A DNA stretch of 64,000 nucleotides from Burkholderia oklahomensis C6786 (GCF_000959365.1 NZ_CP009556.1:2914001-2978000), one strand, 5' to 3'. Positions 30,222 to 41,441 are shown, counted from the stretch's first letter. Numbers and translations: made by a program. The notes: a model not told the origin generated them from the sequence alone.

Positions 30222-30491
30222 TTGAGGGCGGCGGCGTTGGAGCCGGAACAGGCGGTTGGCGAAGTGTTACGGGCGTTGCGACGGCGGAAGGGCTTGTCGC
30301 AGGAAGCGCTCGCCCATGCCGCTGAGATGGAACGGAACTACGTTTCGCTGATTGAATTGGGCCGACATAGCCCAAGCATCCGCATCGTGTGGAAGCTATG
30401 CGGGGTACTTGGCTTGACTCCCTCCGCCTTCCTGGCCGCTGCGGAAGCCCGCCTCGCAGAGCATTCGGAACGAACTCGCGCCAGTGAATAG
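30222..30491 (+). CDS. XRE-type transcriptional regulator
   Basis: An 89-residue protein. LRALRRRKGLSQEALAHAAE followed by YVSLIELGRHSPSIRI is a textbook lambda-repressor-like helix-turn-helix. The start is uncertain: TTG at 30222 or TTG at 30237. It probably controls neighbouring island genes, including the divergent lipoprotein gene. Confidence 0.7.
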   Translation: MRAAALEPEQAVGEVLRALRRRKGLSQEALAHAAEMERNYVSLIELGRHSPSIRIVWKLCGVLGLTPSAFLAAAEARLAEHSERTRASE

Positions 30492-30617
30492 AGGGCCGTT
30501 GGCTGCGATTCGCCTCGCCGCGTCGTGGAAGGCCAGAGGCGGCATTGTCACCCTGCCCGAATCGACGTCAGTTCCGCTCGGCCTCCGCCACTGGGCGAGT
30601 GGATCTCGTGCGACGGG

Positions 30618-31133
30618 TTATGAACGGTGCGGTCGCTTCCTTTGACGGATAGCCGGTATTCCCGCAAGTTGTTCATTGGTTGGCGCGCTTAGTTCAGCAG
30701 CGGTACCCGGCCGGCTGCGGGTCATCTGACGGCCGGTGCGCCAACGAATCTCTTCAATGACTGATGTGGCGAGATACCAAGCGTAAGTCTCCTTGTACTC
30801 GTGAGCGATTGCGTCGTCGAGACAGTCGCCATTTACCGAAGTGTCCTGTTGCTTGACCCGCGCGAGGATGGCCTGCTCGGCGTCCCTGAGTGCCATGACA
30901 TGCGCCCAGTTCTCGATTTCGGCCATCTCGGTACGTCGGCGCGGCGGATCATCTAGGCGCTCGATCAACCATCCGCGATACAAACGCGACTCACCGGCCC
31001 GGCTTGGCAACGCCGCCCTGAAGCTTTGCACACCTACCCCCAAAGCTCGTGCGGCAGTTGCGAGGCTTTCCCATTCCTGGACATTGCCGGTATCAGCAGG
31101 GTCAGTAAATCGAACCCGGACGCAGTTGGACAT
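30618..31133 (-). CDS. Unknown protein in a replication-type operon
   Basis: A 171-residue protein starting MSNCVRVRFTDPADTGNVQE after AGGGGGT. ESLATAARALGVGVQSFRAA looks like a small helix-turn-helix. It starts 13 bases after the stop of the replication-initiator-like gene, so the two form an operon. Function unknown. Confidence 0.5.
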   Translation of the reverse strand: MSNCVRVRFTDPADTGNVQEWESLATAARALGVGVQSFRAALPSRAGESRLYRGWLIERLDDPPRRRTEMAEIENWAHVMALRDAEQAILARVKQQDTSVNGDCLDDAIAHEYKETYAWYLATSVIEEIRWRTGRQMTRSRPGTAAELSAPTNEQLAGIPAIRQRKRPHRS

Positions 31134-31146
31134 CGTTACCCCCTGC

Positions 31147-32397
31147 TTACGCTGTTTGTTGAGTGTGTTCAGCACGGAACTGCGCAATCAATCTATCGAT
31201 TAAGACACGCCGATTAAGGTGCCCGATACGGTTCCACTGGGGATCAGGAGAGCGTGCCGCTGCGAAGAGCAGAAATCGACGCTGATCAAGCTCGGAGCGA
31301 ATCTTGTGCTCCCGCACGTAATGCAGGATGGCACGCGCGCAATTGCGGTCATCTTCGGTGGGTAGATTTATATACTCCTCGTATTCTGGGCTCCGTTTAC
31401 GCACCGCCGCCCGCCACACATGGCAAAGCCAGGTTAATTCGGATGTGCGGCGCATTTCACGGAGCGCGCGGTTTTCAACAAGGTGGTCAACTTGGTCCAC
31501 TTTGCGTGAATGAACCACGGCCGACGGTCGCGTGCTCGCTCCGTCTCCTTGAACTGCATCAGGTGACGACCGATTTGCTCGGCGAATGTTTGCTAGTGCC
31601 GTTTCGCATGCAGGGAGTTCAAAGATCGACGGTAGGCCCGCGCAGTAGTTAATGTTCAGAAACCCCGCCTGATCAAGTTCGTGAAAAGCCTTCTTCATCG
31701 CAGTCCTGCCCAGGTTGATCGCGGGAAAGATTAAACGTCCGTCATCGCTGCGCTTGCCAGTTGCCAAATCGGCCCACGAACCGTACCGCTTCCAACCTTT
31801 GCTCGACATCAATGCTGTGGATCGCATCGCGTACACTGACCATAACGCGCACGCGAATTCCGTGGCAGTTAGTTGACTGCCCCTGTCGATTAAGCGTTCA
31901 TATTCTCTCGCTACCGTCAAAGCGTTCAGGTCACCGTAGACCACATCGTCTCGCTTCGCTGTCGCCGCCGCGAGAAATGCTTCGGAAGGCCGGTAGATGT
32001 TTGCACGTCCGCCAGAGCGGCCGCCACCTTCACAATGGAACCACCCCTCTTCGACGATGATCGCGTTAGCTCGCTGAGTCGTGCGCGGGGATGCCCCGTT
32101 GGGGGGCGCAATCAGTTTGCCGCCTGTGCTTGGTCTTCCCTTCGCGCACCGGTGCGCACCCTGCGCGAAGTACTCCTTGCCGAACCCAACGGTAAAGCGC
32201 AACAGATAGAGCAACTGACGCACAACAATGGGCTTCCAGCGAGGAGCAATATCGCGAGCCACGTAGTCGTAGATGTTGCGAATGGCAACAACGCCGAGGT
32301 GATCCGGGTTGGCTCGAATGAACGTCTCGTTTTCGACGTAATCGGCGATCGTTTCAAATTGAAATGAGCTACTCATGGTGCGTATAGTCGTTGTCAT
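31147..32397 (-). CDS. Replication-initiator-like protein
   Basis: A 416-residue protein. The N-terminal region (IRNIYDYVARDIAPRWKPIV, then LLYLLRFTVGFG) and the following basic stretch ending NGASPRTTQRANAIIVEEG look like tandem winged helices of plasmid or phage replication initiators. The C-terminal half is helical and charged. No Walker motif is present. It is placed at the integrase end of the island, where excised circles often encode replication genes. The assignment is by architecture only. Confidence 0.4.
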   Translation of the reverse strand: MTTTIRTMSSSFQFETIADYVENETFIRANPDHLGVVAIRNIYDYVARDIAPRWKPIVVRQLLYLLRFTVGFGKEYFAQGAHRCAKGRPSTGGKLIAPPNGASPRTTQRANAIIVEEGWFHCEGGGRSGGRANIYRPSEAFLAAATAKRDDVVYGDLNALTVAREYERLIDRGSQLTATEFACALWSVYAMRSTALMSSKGWKRYGSWADLATGKRSDDGRLIFPAINLGRTAMKKAFHELDQAGFLNINYCAGLPSIFELPACETALANIRRANRSSPDAVQGDGASTRPSAVVHSRKVDQVDHLVENRALREMRRTSELTWLCHVWRAAVRKRSPEYEEYINLPTEDDRNCARAILHYVREHKIRSELDQRRFLLFAAARSPDPQWNRIGHLNRRVLIDRLIAQFRAEHTQQTA

Positions 32398-32441
32398 TTT
32401 CGCCCGTCTTCGTCATACTGACCGGGCTTCAACAGATATTT

Positions 32442-32479
32442 GCCCGATAGGATCGTGAGTCCGATTCGGGCTTTTTTTT
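32442..32479 (+). terminator. Terminator-like hairpin antisense to the initiator leader
   Basis: GCCCGA pairs with TCGGGC across an 18-base loop that itself can pair GGA/TCC, followed by eight T on the plus strand. No plus-strand gene lies upstream, so it would end an antisense RNA running against the initiator gene. Confidence 0.5.
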
Positions 32480-32550
32480 GCCTGCGATAAGGTTCAAGCA
32501 GGGCGCACTCATCCTATCGTCCTGCCGATAATGAGCACAAGAAAAATCAG

Positions 32551-32569
32551 TTGAAACCAGTTTCAAAAT
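32551..32569 (+). repeat. Recurring dyad motif, copy E (variant)
   Basis: TTGAAACCAGTTTCAAAAT shares the GTTTCAAAA half with copies B-D and differs in the centre (CA instead of CG) and left arm. It is an even better dyad (TTGAAAC / GTTTCAA). Confidence 0.5.
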
Positions 32570-32593
32570 CTCATCTGCATTCAAACTTCTTTG

Positions 32594-32622
32594 AATGGCG
32601 GAGCAAAGCGGAGCCATTTTTT
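32594..32622 (+). terminator. Terminator-like hairpin
   Basis: AATGGC and GCCATT are separated by 13 bases and followed by a T-run. The purpose is unclear because no plus-strand gene precedes it. Confidence 0.4.
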
Positions 32623-32757
32623 GGAATGCGAAGCATCCGAGATTTGCTTTTAGAGGAAGGAGCCGTGCGAGCGGCGAAAGCTGCGACGCACATACATGTG
32701 CCTTTCTATGAGGCATGTGTAGTTCTTCAAGGAATGTGGTTTTCTTGGGGTCGCCGG

Positions 32758-32868
32758 TGACGCAACTTTCGCTGGAACACGGTCGCTTCTGACGTAAGTT
32801 GCCGATTTAGGCCGGTCGCGCGTGACGCAACTTGCGCCACTTGCAGCCGGTCACATCTGACGCAACTT
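32758..32868 (+). repeat. Four imperfect direct repeats of about 33 bp
   Basis: TGACGCAACTT occurs at 32758, 32823 and 32858, and as TGACGTAAGTT at 32790. Each copy except the first is preceded by a CGGTC-type stretch (GCCGGTCGCGCG, GCCGGTCACATC, CACGGTCGCTTC). Spacing is 32, 33 and 35 bases. Iterons, integrase arm sites or operators are possible. The surrounding 32398-32990 gap has no gene. Confidence 0.7.
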
Positions 32869-32990
32869 CTTGCTCGTTGGCCGGCGAACACAACGCGTGG
32901 CATGCGTGTAGGCGGATATCAGAACTGCGAGTGACGAACACTTCGCGGACCCACAGCGGGCAGAGGAAGCGGCCCGGTCACCGAAAGGAA

Positions 32991-34868
32991 TCAGGTGCCA
33001 TCACCTTGGGACACTTGCGTTACTGGGGCAAGCAGTCGTTCGACAGCCGGGAACCGAATTTTGGCAAGCTCGTCGGCCTTGCGGCTCAGGGTGTAGCCTT
33101 TCCCATAGTCCTCGCTCGTGGAGTCATCGCCATCGGACCACCCACCCAATGCTTGAGCTATTTCGCGTGGAATGTCAGCTGCGCGAGCAGCGTCTCTGAA
33201 GCCATGTCGGAACGAGTGGAAGGCAAGCCGGCTGTCGGTCACGCCACACTTATCGCAGAACCGGCCGAACCATTTCGAGAAGTTGTCGGAATAGTACCCC
33301 GTGGCGCTTTTCGTCAAGCTCGGGAACAAGCGCGCATGCCCCGCCTTGCGCGTCGCTTCAACGTACTCGACGAACCCAAGCTGCTGAAGAACCGGGTGAA
33401 TGGGAATGACGCGCTCCGAGTTCCGAGTCTTTAGGTGCTTTTCTTCGTCAGCGGCGCTTTCTTCCCGAAAGTGGAGGAAGGGGATGCCATTTGCCACGCC
33501 GGCATCGGCCACTTCCAGTTGGCACAGTTCGTTCAGCCGCGCGCCGTGGTAGAGCGCGAGCAACGGCACCCAGTACCGCCCCAGCCAGCGGGGCGCAACA
33601 CGTCGATACGGCGCACGAAACAGATCGTCGGAGAACAGCTTTACGAGGTCGGCATCACTGAATGGCTGGCGGCCCTCGTCCTTGCTGCGCTTTTCCTGAA
33701 GCGGCTGCAATCCGGCGGCGGGGGTCTTGTCGATGAGGTGTTCCCTCACAGCCCAACTGAAGAAGCTCGAAAAGTTGCCAAGTTGGACTTCGGCGGTTTT
33801 TGCGGAAATGGGTGGGATGCCGCTCTTTTTGGCATGCTCGGCGGCCGCCACCAACGTCATCCCGGGGAATCGCTTCGTCGCATTCGCTGGTAGGTGCGCA
33901 AACACCTCCTGCACTTCACGCGCGTGATCGCGATTTACCGCGCCCAACGGCATATTGCCGCCGACGATCTCGCGTAGCAGCCTGAAGCTATGCTGGTAGC
34001 CATCGAGATTCTTCCTGCTGAGCTTTGCGCGCTGCGGGTCATTCTCGAATCGCTTGATAGCCTCATCGATCGTGATCCCGTTGGGGATGGTAGCGGCATC
34101 CGCCCGCGCGACGCCCTCTGTAGAGCCGCCTATGGGCCGATACAGCGGGTCTTCGATCGCGTCGTAGAGCCGGCCATCAACCAAGAGCCGACGGCCCCTA
34201 TTGAGGCATTCGATTTCGCCCCGCACCATGAACTGCGCCAGCATTTCGACGCTGCTACCCGACGGCTCCGCATATCCGGCTGCCGCGAGCAGGCCGCGCG
34301 CCTGATGCAGGTACTCGCCAAACGTCACTTCGTCAGGCGGCGTCAAACGGGCGAGTTCGGGATCGATGTTGCACAACGCGTCCACGGCGGTCATTCCGGC
34401 CGGGGCCGGCTTCCAGAGGGCTTCGCCCGTGGCGCGCCAACGTGGCTCGAACCACGTGCGGGCAATCTGCTCAAGCGTACCGCGTCGGACATCTTCGGCT
34501 GGCGCGGCAACGGCGTCCGCGACCTTGGTAGCGGCAGCAAACTGTTTGTGGATTTCGACGAGTGCGGCGGGTAGCTTCGCACGGGCTTCATTCAGGTTCT
34601 TCGTGCGAAGGCTGATTTTGACTTCGTGCTTTTGGAGAAGTCCGACGAGCAATGTCGGTACGCGCATCCGCGCATAGTAGGTGCCGTTTCGGGACACCAG
34701 CCCCGGTTTGTTTTTCAAGTCTTCCGAGTCCTCTGTGTACCACTTATCGTGGGCCAACAGGCTCAAGGTGCTTGATTTGTCGGGATTTTCCAAGCTGATC
34801 AGTAACTTGGCATTGTTCTGGCGGAGAGAGGGGGATTCGAACCCCCGATAGGCTATTAACCTATACAC
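32991..34868 (-). CDS. Tyrosine integrase of the tRNA-Ser island
   Basis: A large site-specific integrase of about 590-625 residues. The C-terminal catalytic domain shows the first Arg in LLALYHGARLNELCQLEV, HxxR in LAFHSFRHGFRDAAR, GGW (in place of GH) in QALGGWSDGDD and the nucleophile Tyr in TSEDYGKGY. A SAM-like core-binding domain precedes it. The longest frame runs into the tRNA gene; the real start is probably later, for instance near 34720, before VSRNGTYYARMRVP. Its adjacency to tRNA-Ser(GGA) indicates the target site. Confidence 0.85.
   Translation of the reverse strand: MYRLIAYRGFESPSLRQNNAKLLISLENPDKSSTLSLLAHDKWYTEDSEDLKNKPGLVSRNGTYYARMRVPTLLVGLLQKHEVKISLRTKNLNEARAKLPAALVEIHKQFAAATKVADAVAAPAEDVRRGTLEQIARTWFEPRWRATGEALWKPAPAGMTAVDALCNIDPELARLTPPDEVTFGEYLHQARGLLAAAGYAEPSGSSVEMLAQFMVRGEIECLNRGRRLLVDGRLYDAIEDPLYRPIGGSTEGVARADAATIPNGITIDEAIKRFENDPQRAKLSRKNLDGYQHSFRLLREIVGGNMPLGAVNRDHAREVQEVFAHLPANATKRFPGMTLVAAAEHAKKSGIPPISAKTAEVQLGNFSSFFSWAVREHLIDKTPAAGLQPLQEKRSKDEGRQPFSDADLVKLFSDDLFRAPYRRVAPRWLGRYWVPLLALYHGARLNELCQLEVADAGVANGIPFLHFREESAADEEKHLKTRNSERVIPIHPVLQQLGFVEYVEATRKAGHARLFPSLTKSATGYYSDNFSKWFGRFCDKCGVTDSRLAFHSFRHGFRDAARAADIPREIAQALGGWSDGDDSTSEDYGKGYTLSRKADELAKIRFPAVERLLAPVTQVSQGDGT
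34816..34836. repeat. att-like direct repeat, right copy (tRNA-Ser 3' end)
   Basis: Identical over 21 bases to 20985-21005. It covers the CCA end, acceptor strand and part of the T arm of tRNA-Ser. Confidence 0.8.
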
Positions 34869-34909
34869 GCTTTCCAGGCGTGCGACTTAAACCACTCATC
34901 CATCTCTCC
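34819..34909 (-). tRNA. tRNA-Ser (anticodon GGA)
   Basis: A 91-base class II tRNA read on the minus strand. It starts GGAGAGATGGATGAGTGG, has the anticodon loop CTGGAAA, a long variable arm, the T loop GGTTCGAATCC and an encoded CCA. It reads UCC codons. Its 3' end serves as the island attachment site and remains intact. Confidence 0.95.
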
Positions 34910-34972
34910 GGGAAGACGGCAAGTATAGCAAACTCCGGGGCCGGGCCGCCACCCCCGGGAGAAACCCGACCA

Positions 34973-36988
34973 TCAAGGATGCCGGATATAGTCGACAAGC
35001 GCGTTCGTATACGCATCCGGCCGCCGATCCAGCAGGCTCACGACGATCGCCATCGCGAACCCCGCCGGCACGCCGAACACACCGGAGCTGATCGGCTCGA
35101 TGCCGAACCAGCTCGGCCCCGCGAAGCCCGTGATCTGCGTGAAGAACGGGTACGTCGACACGATGTAGTAGATGCACACGCCGAGCCCCGTCACCATCCC
35201 CGCAACCGCGCCGCGCGTCGTCGTGCGCTTCCAGAACACGCCGAGCACGAGCACCGGGAAGAAGCTCGAAGCCGCGAGCGAGAACGCCGCCCCGACGAGA
35301 AACAGGATCTTCCCGGTATTCAGCGACGCAACGTACGACGCGAACAGCGCAACGCCGAGCAGCAGCACCTTCGAGATCGTCACGCGCCGCTGGCTCGACG
35401 CGTCGGGCGCGACCATGTGGTAGTAGACGTCGTGCGACAGCGCGTTCGCGATCGTCAGCAGCAAGCCGTCCGCCGTCGACAGCGCCGCGGCGAGCGCGCC
35501 CGCCGCGATCAGCCCCGACACGACGTACGGCAGCCCCGCGATCTCCGGCGCCGCGAGCACGACGATGTCGGGCTGCATCTGGATCTCGGACCAGTGGACG
35601 ATGCCGTCGCGAAGCTGATCGACGACGTTGATGAGCCCCGGCTCGAAGCGGTGCCATTGCGTGATCCACGCGGGCAGATCGGCGAACGGCCGCCCCACCA
35701 GATTCGTCAGGATCTCGTACTTGATGAGCACCGCGAGCACCGGCACCGTCAAGTAGAACAGCGCGATGAAAAACAGCGTCCAGCCGACCGAACGGCGCGC
35801 GGATGCGACCGACGTCGTCGTGTTGTAGCGCGTCAGGATATGCGGCAGGCTCGCCGTGCCGAGCGACAAGCACAGCAGCAGCGCGAGAAAGTTCCGTTCG
35901 CGCGGTCGGCGGTCGTCGTCGCTCGCAGCCGGAAACGGCTCGTGCATCGGCACCGGATCGGCCGCGCGCGCGATCAGATCGTCGCGCATCTGCTCCCACA
36001 CGGCCCGCGCCGCCGCGGGATCGCGCGGAAACTCGGCGAGCTCCCGTTCGCGGCGGTTGATCTCCCGCAGCGGCCCGTTGTGCCGGCGCAGCGCGGCGAC
36101 TTCGTTCGCGAGCCGCGCATGCGCGTCTTCGTACGAGGCCGGCAGCCGATCGAGCTGCGCCTGGATCTCGGCCGCCTGTCGGCGATACGCGTCGCGCACC
36201 TGCAGTTCCTGCGGCGCGTCGCGCATCTGCGTCTCGAGCGTTTCGACGCGCGACATCAGGTGGCCGTAGTTGAACTGCGGCACGGGCCCGAGGCCGTTCT
36301 TCATCGCGATCAGCGAAACCGGCAGCAGGAACGCGATGATCAGGATGATGTACTGCGCGACCTGGGTCCACGTGACCGCGCGCATCCCGCCGAGAAACGA
36401 GCAGACGAGGATCCCCGCGAGCCCGCAGAAGATGCCGATCGAGAAGTCGACGCCGATGAAGCGCGTCGCGATGAGGCCGATGCCCTGTATCTGCGCGACG
36501 AGATAGACGAACGAGCACAGGATCGCGGCGAGCGCCGCGAGCGCCCTGACGAGCGTGCTCGAGAAGCGCGTGCCGAGAAAGTCGGGAATCGTATAGCGCG
36601 CGAGCTTGCGCACGTACGGCGCGAGCAGGAACGCGACGAGGCAGAAGCCGCCTGTCCAGCCCATCAGGTACGCGAGCGCGTCGTAGCCGGTCGCGTACAG
36701 CGACCCTGCGAGGCCGATGAACGATGCGGCCGAAAGCCAGTCCGCGGCGGTCGCCATCCCGTTGAACGCGGACGGCACGCGCCGCCCGGCAACGTAGTAT
36801 TCGACGAGATCCGACGTACGCGACAGCAATCCGATCACCGCATAGACCGCGATCGGCACGAACAGGAACACGTAGCCGATCCACACGCCCGGCCCGGTCG
36901 CGCGCTCGATCCACCAGAGCAGCAGCACGAATGCGGCGAAGCCGATCGTATAAAACGCGTACACCCGAACCAGTCGATTCGTCAGCAT
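34973..36988 (-). CDS. Sodium:solute symporter, acetate-type, with coiled-coil insert
   Basis: A 671-residue integral membrane transporter of the SSS family, with about 13 helices. VEYYVAGRRVPSAFNGMATAADW, cut short here, is the typical first-helix loop, and SLGTASLPHILTRYNTT is a substrate/Na+ region. A charged, Gln/Arg-rich stretch of about 120 residues (~245-365) is inserted between helices and looks coiled-coil. It overlaps the DUF4212 gene by seven bases and is followed outward by acs upstream, pointing to acetate or short-chain acid uptake. Confidence 0.85.
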   Translation of the reverse strand: MLTNRLVRVYAFYTIGFAAFVLLLWWIERATGPGVWIGYVFLFVPIAVYAVIGLLSRTSDLVEYYVAGRRVPSAFNGMATAADWLSAASFIGLAGSLYATGYDALAYLMGWTGGFCLVAFLLAPYVRKLARYTIPDFLGTRFSSTLVRALAALAAILCSFVYLVAQIQGIGLIATRFIGVDFSIGIFCGLAGILVCSFLGGMRAVTWTQVAQYIILIIAFLLPVSLIAMKNGLGPVPQFNYGHLMSRVETLETQMRDAPQELQVRDAYRRQAAEIQAQLDRLPASYEDAHARLANEVAALRRHNGPLREINRRERELAEFPRDPAAARAVWEQMRDDLIARAADPVPMHEPFPAASDDDRRPRERNFLALLLCLSLGTASLPHILTRYNTTTSVASARRSVGWTLFFIALFYLTVPVLAVLIKYEILTNLVGRPFADLPAWITQWHRFEPGLINVVDQLRDGIVHWSEIQMQPDIVVLAAPEIAGLPYVVSGLIAAGALAAALSTADGLLLTIANALSHDVYYHMVAPDASSQRRVTISKVLLLGVALFASYVASLNTGKILFLVGAAFSLAASSFFPVLVLGVFWKRTTTRGAVAGMVTGLGVCIYYIVSTYPFFTQITGFAGPSWFGIEPISSGVFGVPAGFAMAIVVSLLDRRPDAYTNALVDYIRHP

Positions 36989-37353
36989 GCGTCGGCGTCC
37001 GTCGAAACGGCGTCGTTGCGTTGCGCTTCGTCCGCGTAAGCTTCGTAGTCGCGCCGCAGGATCCGGTCCGCGCGCTGCATCAGCACGATGTAGACGGCGA
37101 TCAGCGCGAGGTAGACGAGGATCGCGCCTTGCGCGCCGACGTAGAACGGCAGGCTGAAGCCGGCGAAGCGCAGATGCGCGAGCGCCGGCGCGAAAAGCGG
37201 CACGACGAACGATACGGCGAAGCCGATCGTCATCAGCACCGCGATCAGCGCGACATTGAAGCGCCAGTAGCGCGCATGCGCGCGCGCAAGCGGCGCCGGC
37301 ACGGGCGGCGGTTCGGCGGCATGCGACGACGTCGAGGAAGAAGTGGCGGCCAT
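36982..37353 (-). CDS. DUF4212 small symporter subunit
   Basis: A 123-residue protein with two membrane helices (ALIAVLMTIGFAVSFVVPLF and a second near residue 80) after a Ser/Pro-rich cytoplasmic start. DUF4212 proteins are always coupled to the large acetate-type symporter, as here, where the stop overlaps the next start. The start MAATSSSTSSHAAE is chosen because upstream residues are unlike the family. Confidence 0.8.
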   Translation of the reverse strand: MAATSSSTSSHAAEPPPVPAPLARAHARYWRFNVALIAVLMTIGFAVSFVVPLFAPALAHLRFAGFSLPFYVGAQGAILVYLALIAVYIVLMQRADRILRRDYEAYADEAQRNDAVSTDADAC

Positions 37354-37451
37354 GCGCTTGTGTAGCAAAAAGCCCCTGCGCGGGCAATCGGGATTGCCGC
37401 GCAGGGGCTCGAACGACGCGTATTCGATCACGCGCCGCGCGTCGGACGCGC

Positions 37452-39434
<1,983 letters not shown>

Positions 39435-39724
39435 CGACTACCCCTTGGTGAACTTGGAACCCACTACATGCCGGCGCGATCGGGCGCGCCGTGTCTAATT
39501 GGCGCGCGACGCGCCTGTCTCCCGCCCTGCGCGCCGCATGCGGCTCATGCGACGCGCGATGCTGCATCGCACCACGCGGAACGGCCGCGGCAAAGCGATG
39601 CAGGTCTTTTCACGATAAGCGCCGGAACTTACCCGTCACTTACGTGAAGAGCGTCTCGGCGCTGCTTTACGCTAGCTTTCACGCGACCCTACAATGCTAA
39701 CTAACTCGTCGCCCGGATTCCAGC

Positions 39725-40624
39725 TTGAATCGCTACGCTCTCTTTCTCGTCGTGTCGATGTTGCTCGTCGGCAGCAACGTCGGCATCGGCAAATCGATCG
39801 TCGTCTTCGTTCCCGTCGCCATTCTCGCCACGCTGCGCTTCGTCATCGCGAACGCGGTGCTCTGGCCGCTCTTCAGCCCGGTCAAGATGCGCACCGTCAG
39901 GCGCGGCGAATGGCTGAACCTGTTCCTGCAGGCGTTCTTCGGCACGTTCATGTTCACGCTGCTGATGCTGAACGGCGTGCAGCGCACGAGCGCCGTCGCG
40001 GCGGGCGTCATCACGAGCACGATCCCGGCCGTCGTCGCGTTGTTCGCGTGGCTCTTCCTGCGCGAGAAACCGAACGGGCGTGCGCTCGTGTCGATTGCGC
40101 TCGCGATCGTCGGCGTCGTGACGATCAATCTCGCGAACGGCACGGCGAGCGAAGGCGGCGGGCACGCGAGCTCGCTCGCCGGCAATCTGCTGATGCTCGG
40201 CGCGGTCTGCTGCGAGTCGATCTACGTGATCCTGTCGCGGCGCCTCACGCAAACGCTCGCGCCGATCGACATCTGCGCATACACCCATCTGTTCGGCCTG
40301 CTGCTGATGCTGCCGCTCGGCGCGGGCGCGCTCTGGCATTTCGATTACGCGAGCGTGCCGGCGAGCATCTGGGCGCTCGTCGTCTGGTACGGCCTGTCCG
40401 CGAGCATCTTCTCGTTCTGGCTGTGGATGAAGGGCATCCGCCACGTGCCGGGCAGCCTCGCGGGCGTGTTCAGCGCGGTGCTGCCGATCTCGGCCGCGCT
40501 GTATGGGATCCTGTTTCTCGGCGAGCGGCCGACGCTCGCGCACGGCTTCGCGCTCGCGTGCGTCGTGACGGGGATCGTGCTCGCGAGCCTGCGCGTGCGG
40601 CGCTCGCCGCCCGTCTCGCCCTGA
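39725..40624 (+). CDS. EamA-family (DMT) transporter
   Basis: A 299-residue membrane protein with ten helices in two EamA repeats (for example [20 protein letters not shown] and [20 protein letters not shown]). It is probably a metabolite exporter of unknown substrate. The gene begins with TTG at 39725 and is divergent from acs; the 290-bp gap between them should hold both promoters. Confidence 0.8.
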   Translation: MNRYALFLVVSMLLVGSNVGIGKSIVVFVPVAILATLRFVIANAVLWPLFSPVKMRTVRRGEWLNLFLQAFFGTFMFTLLMLNGVQRTSAVAAGVITSTIPAVVALFAWLFLREKPNGRALVSIALAIVGVVTINLANGTASEGGGHASSLAGNLLMLGAVCCESIYVILSRRLTQTLAPIDICAYTHLFGLLLMLPLGAGALWHFDYASVPASIWALVVWYGLSASIFSFWLWMKGIRHVPGSLAGVFSAVLPISAALYGILFLGERPTLAHGFALACVVTGIVLASLRVRRSPPVSP

Positions 40625-40793
40625 GAAATCGCCGCGCCGGCGACGAGCCGGCGCATCCTCCCCCGTCCCTTCGCAACACGCGCGCCGCCGCGCCGCGATG
40701 CTGCGCCGCTGCAAGCGGCCCCGCCGACGCGTTACAATGACGCGCTTTTTTTCAAAAACGCTCCATATCCCCGCGTCCCCGCTTCGCCCGACC

Positions 40794-41402
40794 ATGTCCG
40801 CTGCCCCGACCGATCCGCGCGCCGCCCGCCCGGCCCGCCGCAAGATGCGCCCGCTGCCCGCCGTCATCTTCATGAGCCGCTGGCTGCAAGTCCCCCTTTA
40901 TCTGGGTCTGATCGTCGCTCAGGCGATCTACGTGTTCCTGTTCCTGAAGGAAGTCTGGCACCTGCTGTCGCACGCGACCGGCCTCGACGAGACGAACATC
41001 ATGCTCGCCGTGCTCGGCCTGATCGACGTGGTGATGATCTCGAACCTGCTCATCATGGTGATCGTCGGCGGATATGAAACCTTCGTGTCGCGCCTGGGCG
41101 TCGAAGGCCACCCCGACGAACCGGAATGGCTCGACCATGTGAACGCGGGCGTGCTGAAGGTGAAGCTGTCGATGGCGCTCATCAGCATCTCGTCGATCCA
41201 TCTGCTGAAGACCTTCATCAATCCGGACCAGCACACGGTGCACGCGATCATGTGGCAAGTGCTGATCCACGTCGCGTTCCTCGTGTCTGCGCTCGTGATG
41301 GCGTGGGTCGACCGCCTGACGACGCACACGCACCCCGAGCATTATCACGAAGCGCCGACGCCGCAGTCGGCGCCGCGCGAGCCGGCGCAACAGTCGGCCT
41401 GA
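40794..41402 (+). CDS. UPF0114/YqhA-family membrane protein
   Basis: A 202-residue protein with four membrane helices. [24 protein letters not shown] sequence followed by [11 protein letters not shown] and the short soluble loop [14 protein letters not shown] are the YqhA family marks. The His-rich C-terminal tail ([11 protein letters not shown]) is unusual and may bind metal. The start at 40794 is preferred over upstream frames without family similarity. Confidence 0.8.
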   Translation: MSAAPTDPRAARPARRKMRPLPAVIFMSRWLQVPLYLGLIVAQAIYVFLFLKEVWHLLSHATGLDETNIMLAVLGLIDVVMISNLLIMVIVGGYETFVSRLGVEGHPDEPEWLDHVNAGVLKVKLSMALISISSIHLLKTFINPDQHTVHAIMWQVLIHVAFLVSALVMAWVDRLTTHTHPEHYHEAPTPQSAPREPAQQSA

Positions 41403-41441
41403 GTCGATTCCCATACCCACCGTCCCCACAGAGTCTCAGCC

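Noticed and set aside
32429..32716. A 95-codon minus-strand frame upstream of the initiator-like gene
   Set aside because: It runs through the terminator-like hairpin and T-run, lacks codon bias and matches nothing known.
12152..34836. Possible CRISPR array in the accessory region
   Set aside because: The only regular repeats (32758-32868) are four imperfect units with no unique spacers of constant length and no cas genes.
34896..36914. Long minus-strand open frame (over 600 codons) overlapping the symporter gene in another frame
   Set aside because: It is Arg/Ala-rich shadow coding caused by high GC third positions; the symporter frame has membrane helices and family motifs.
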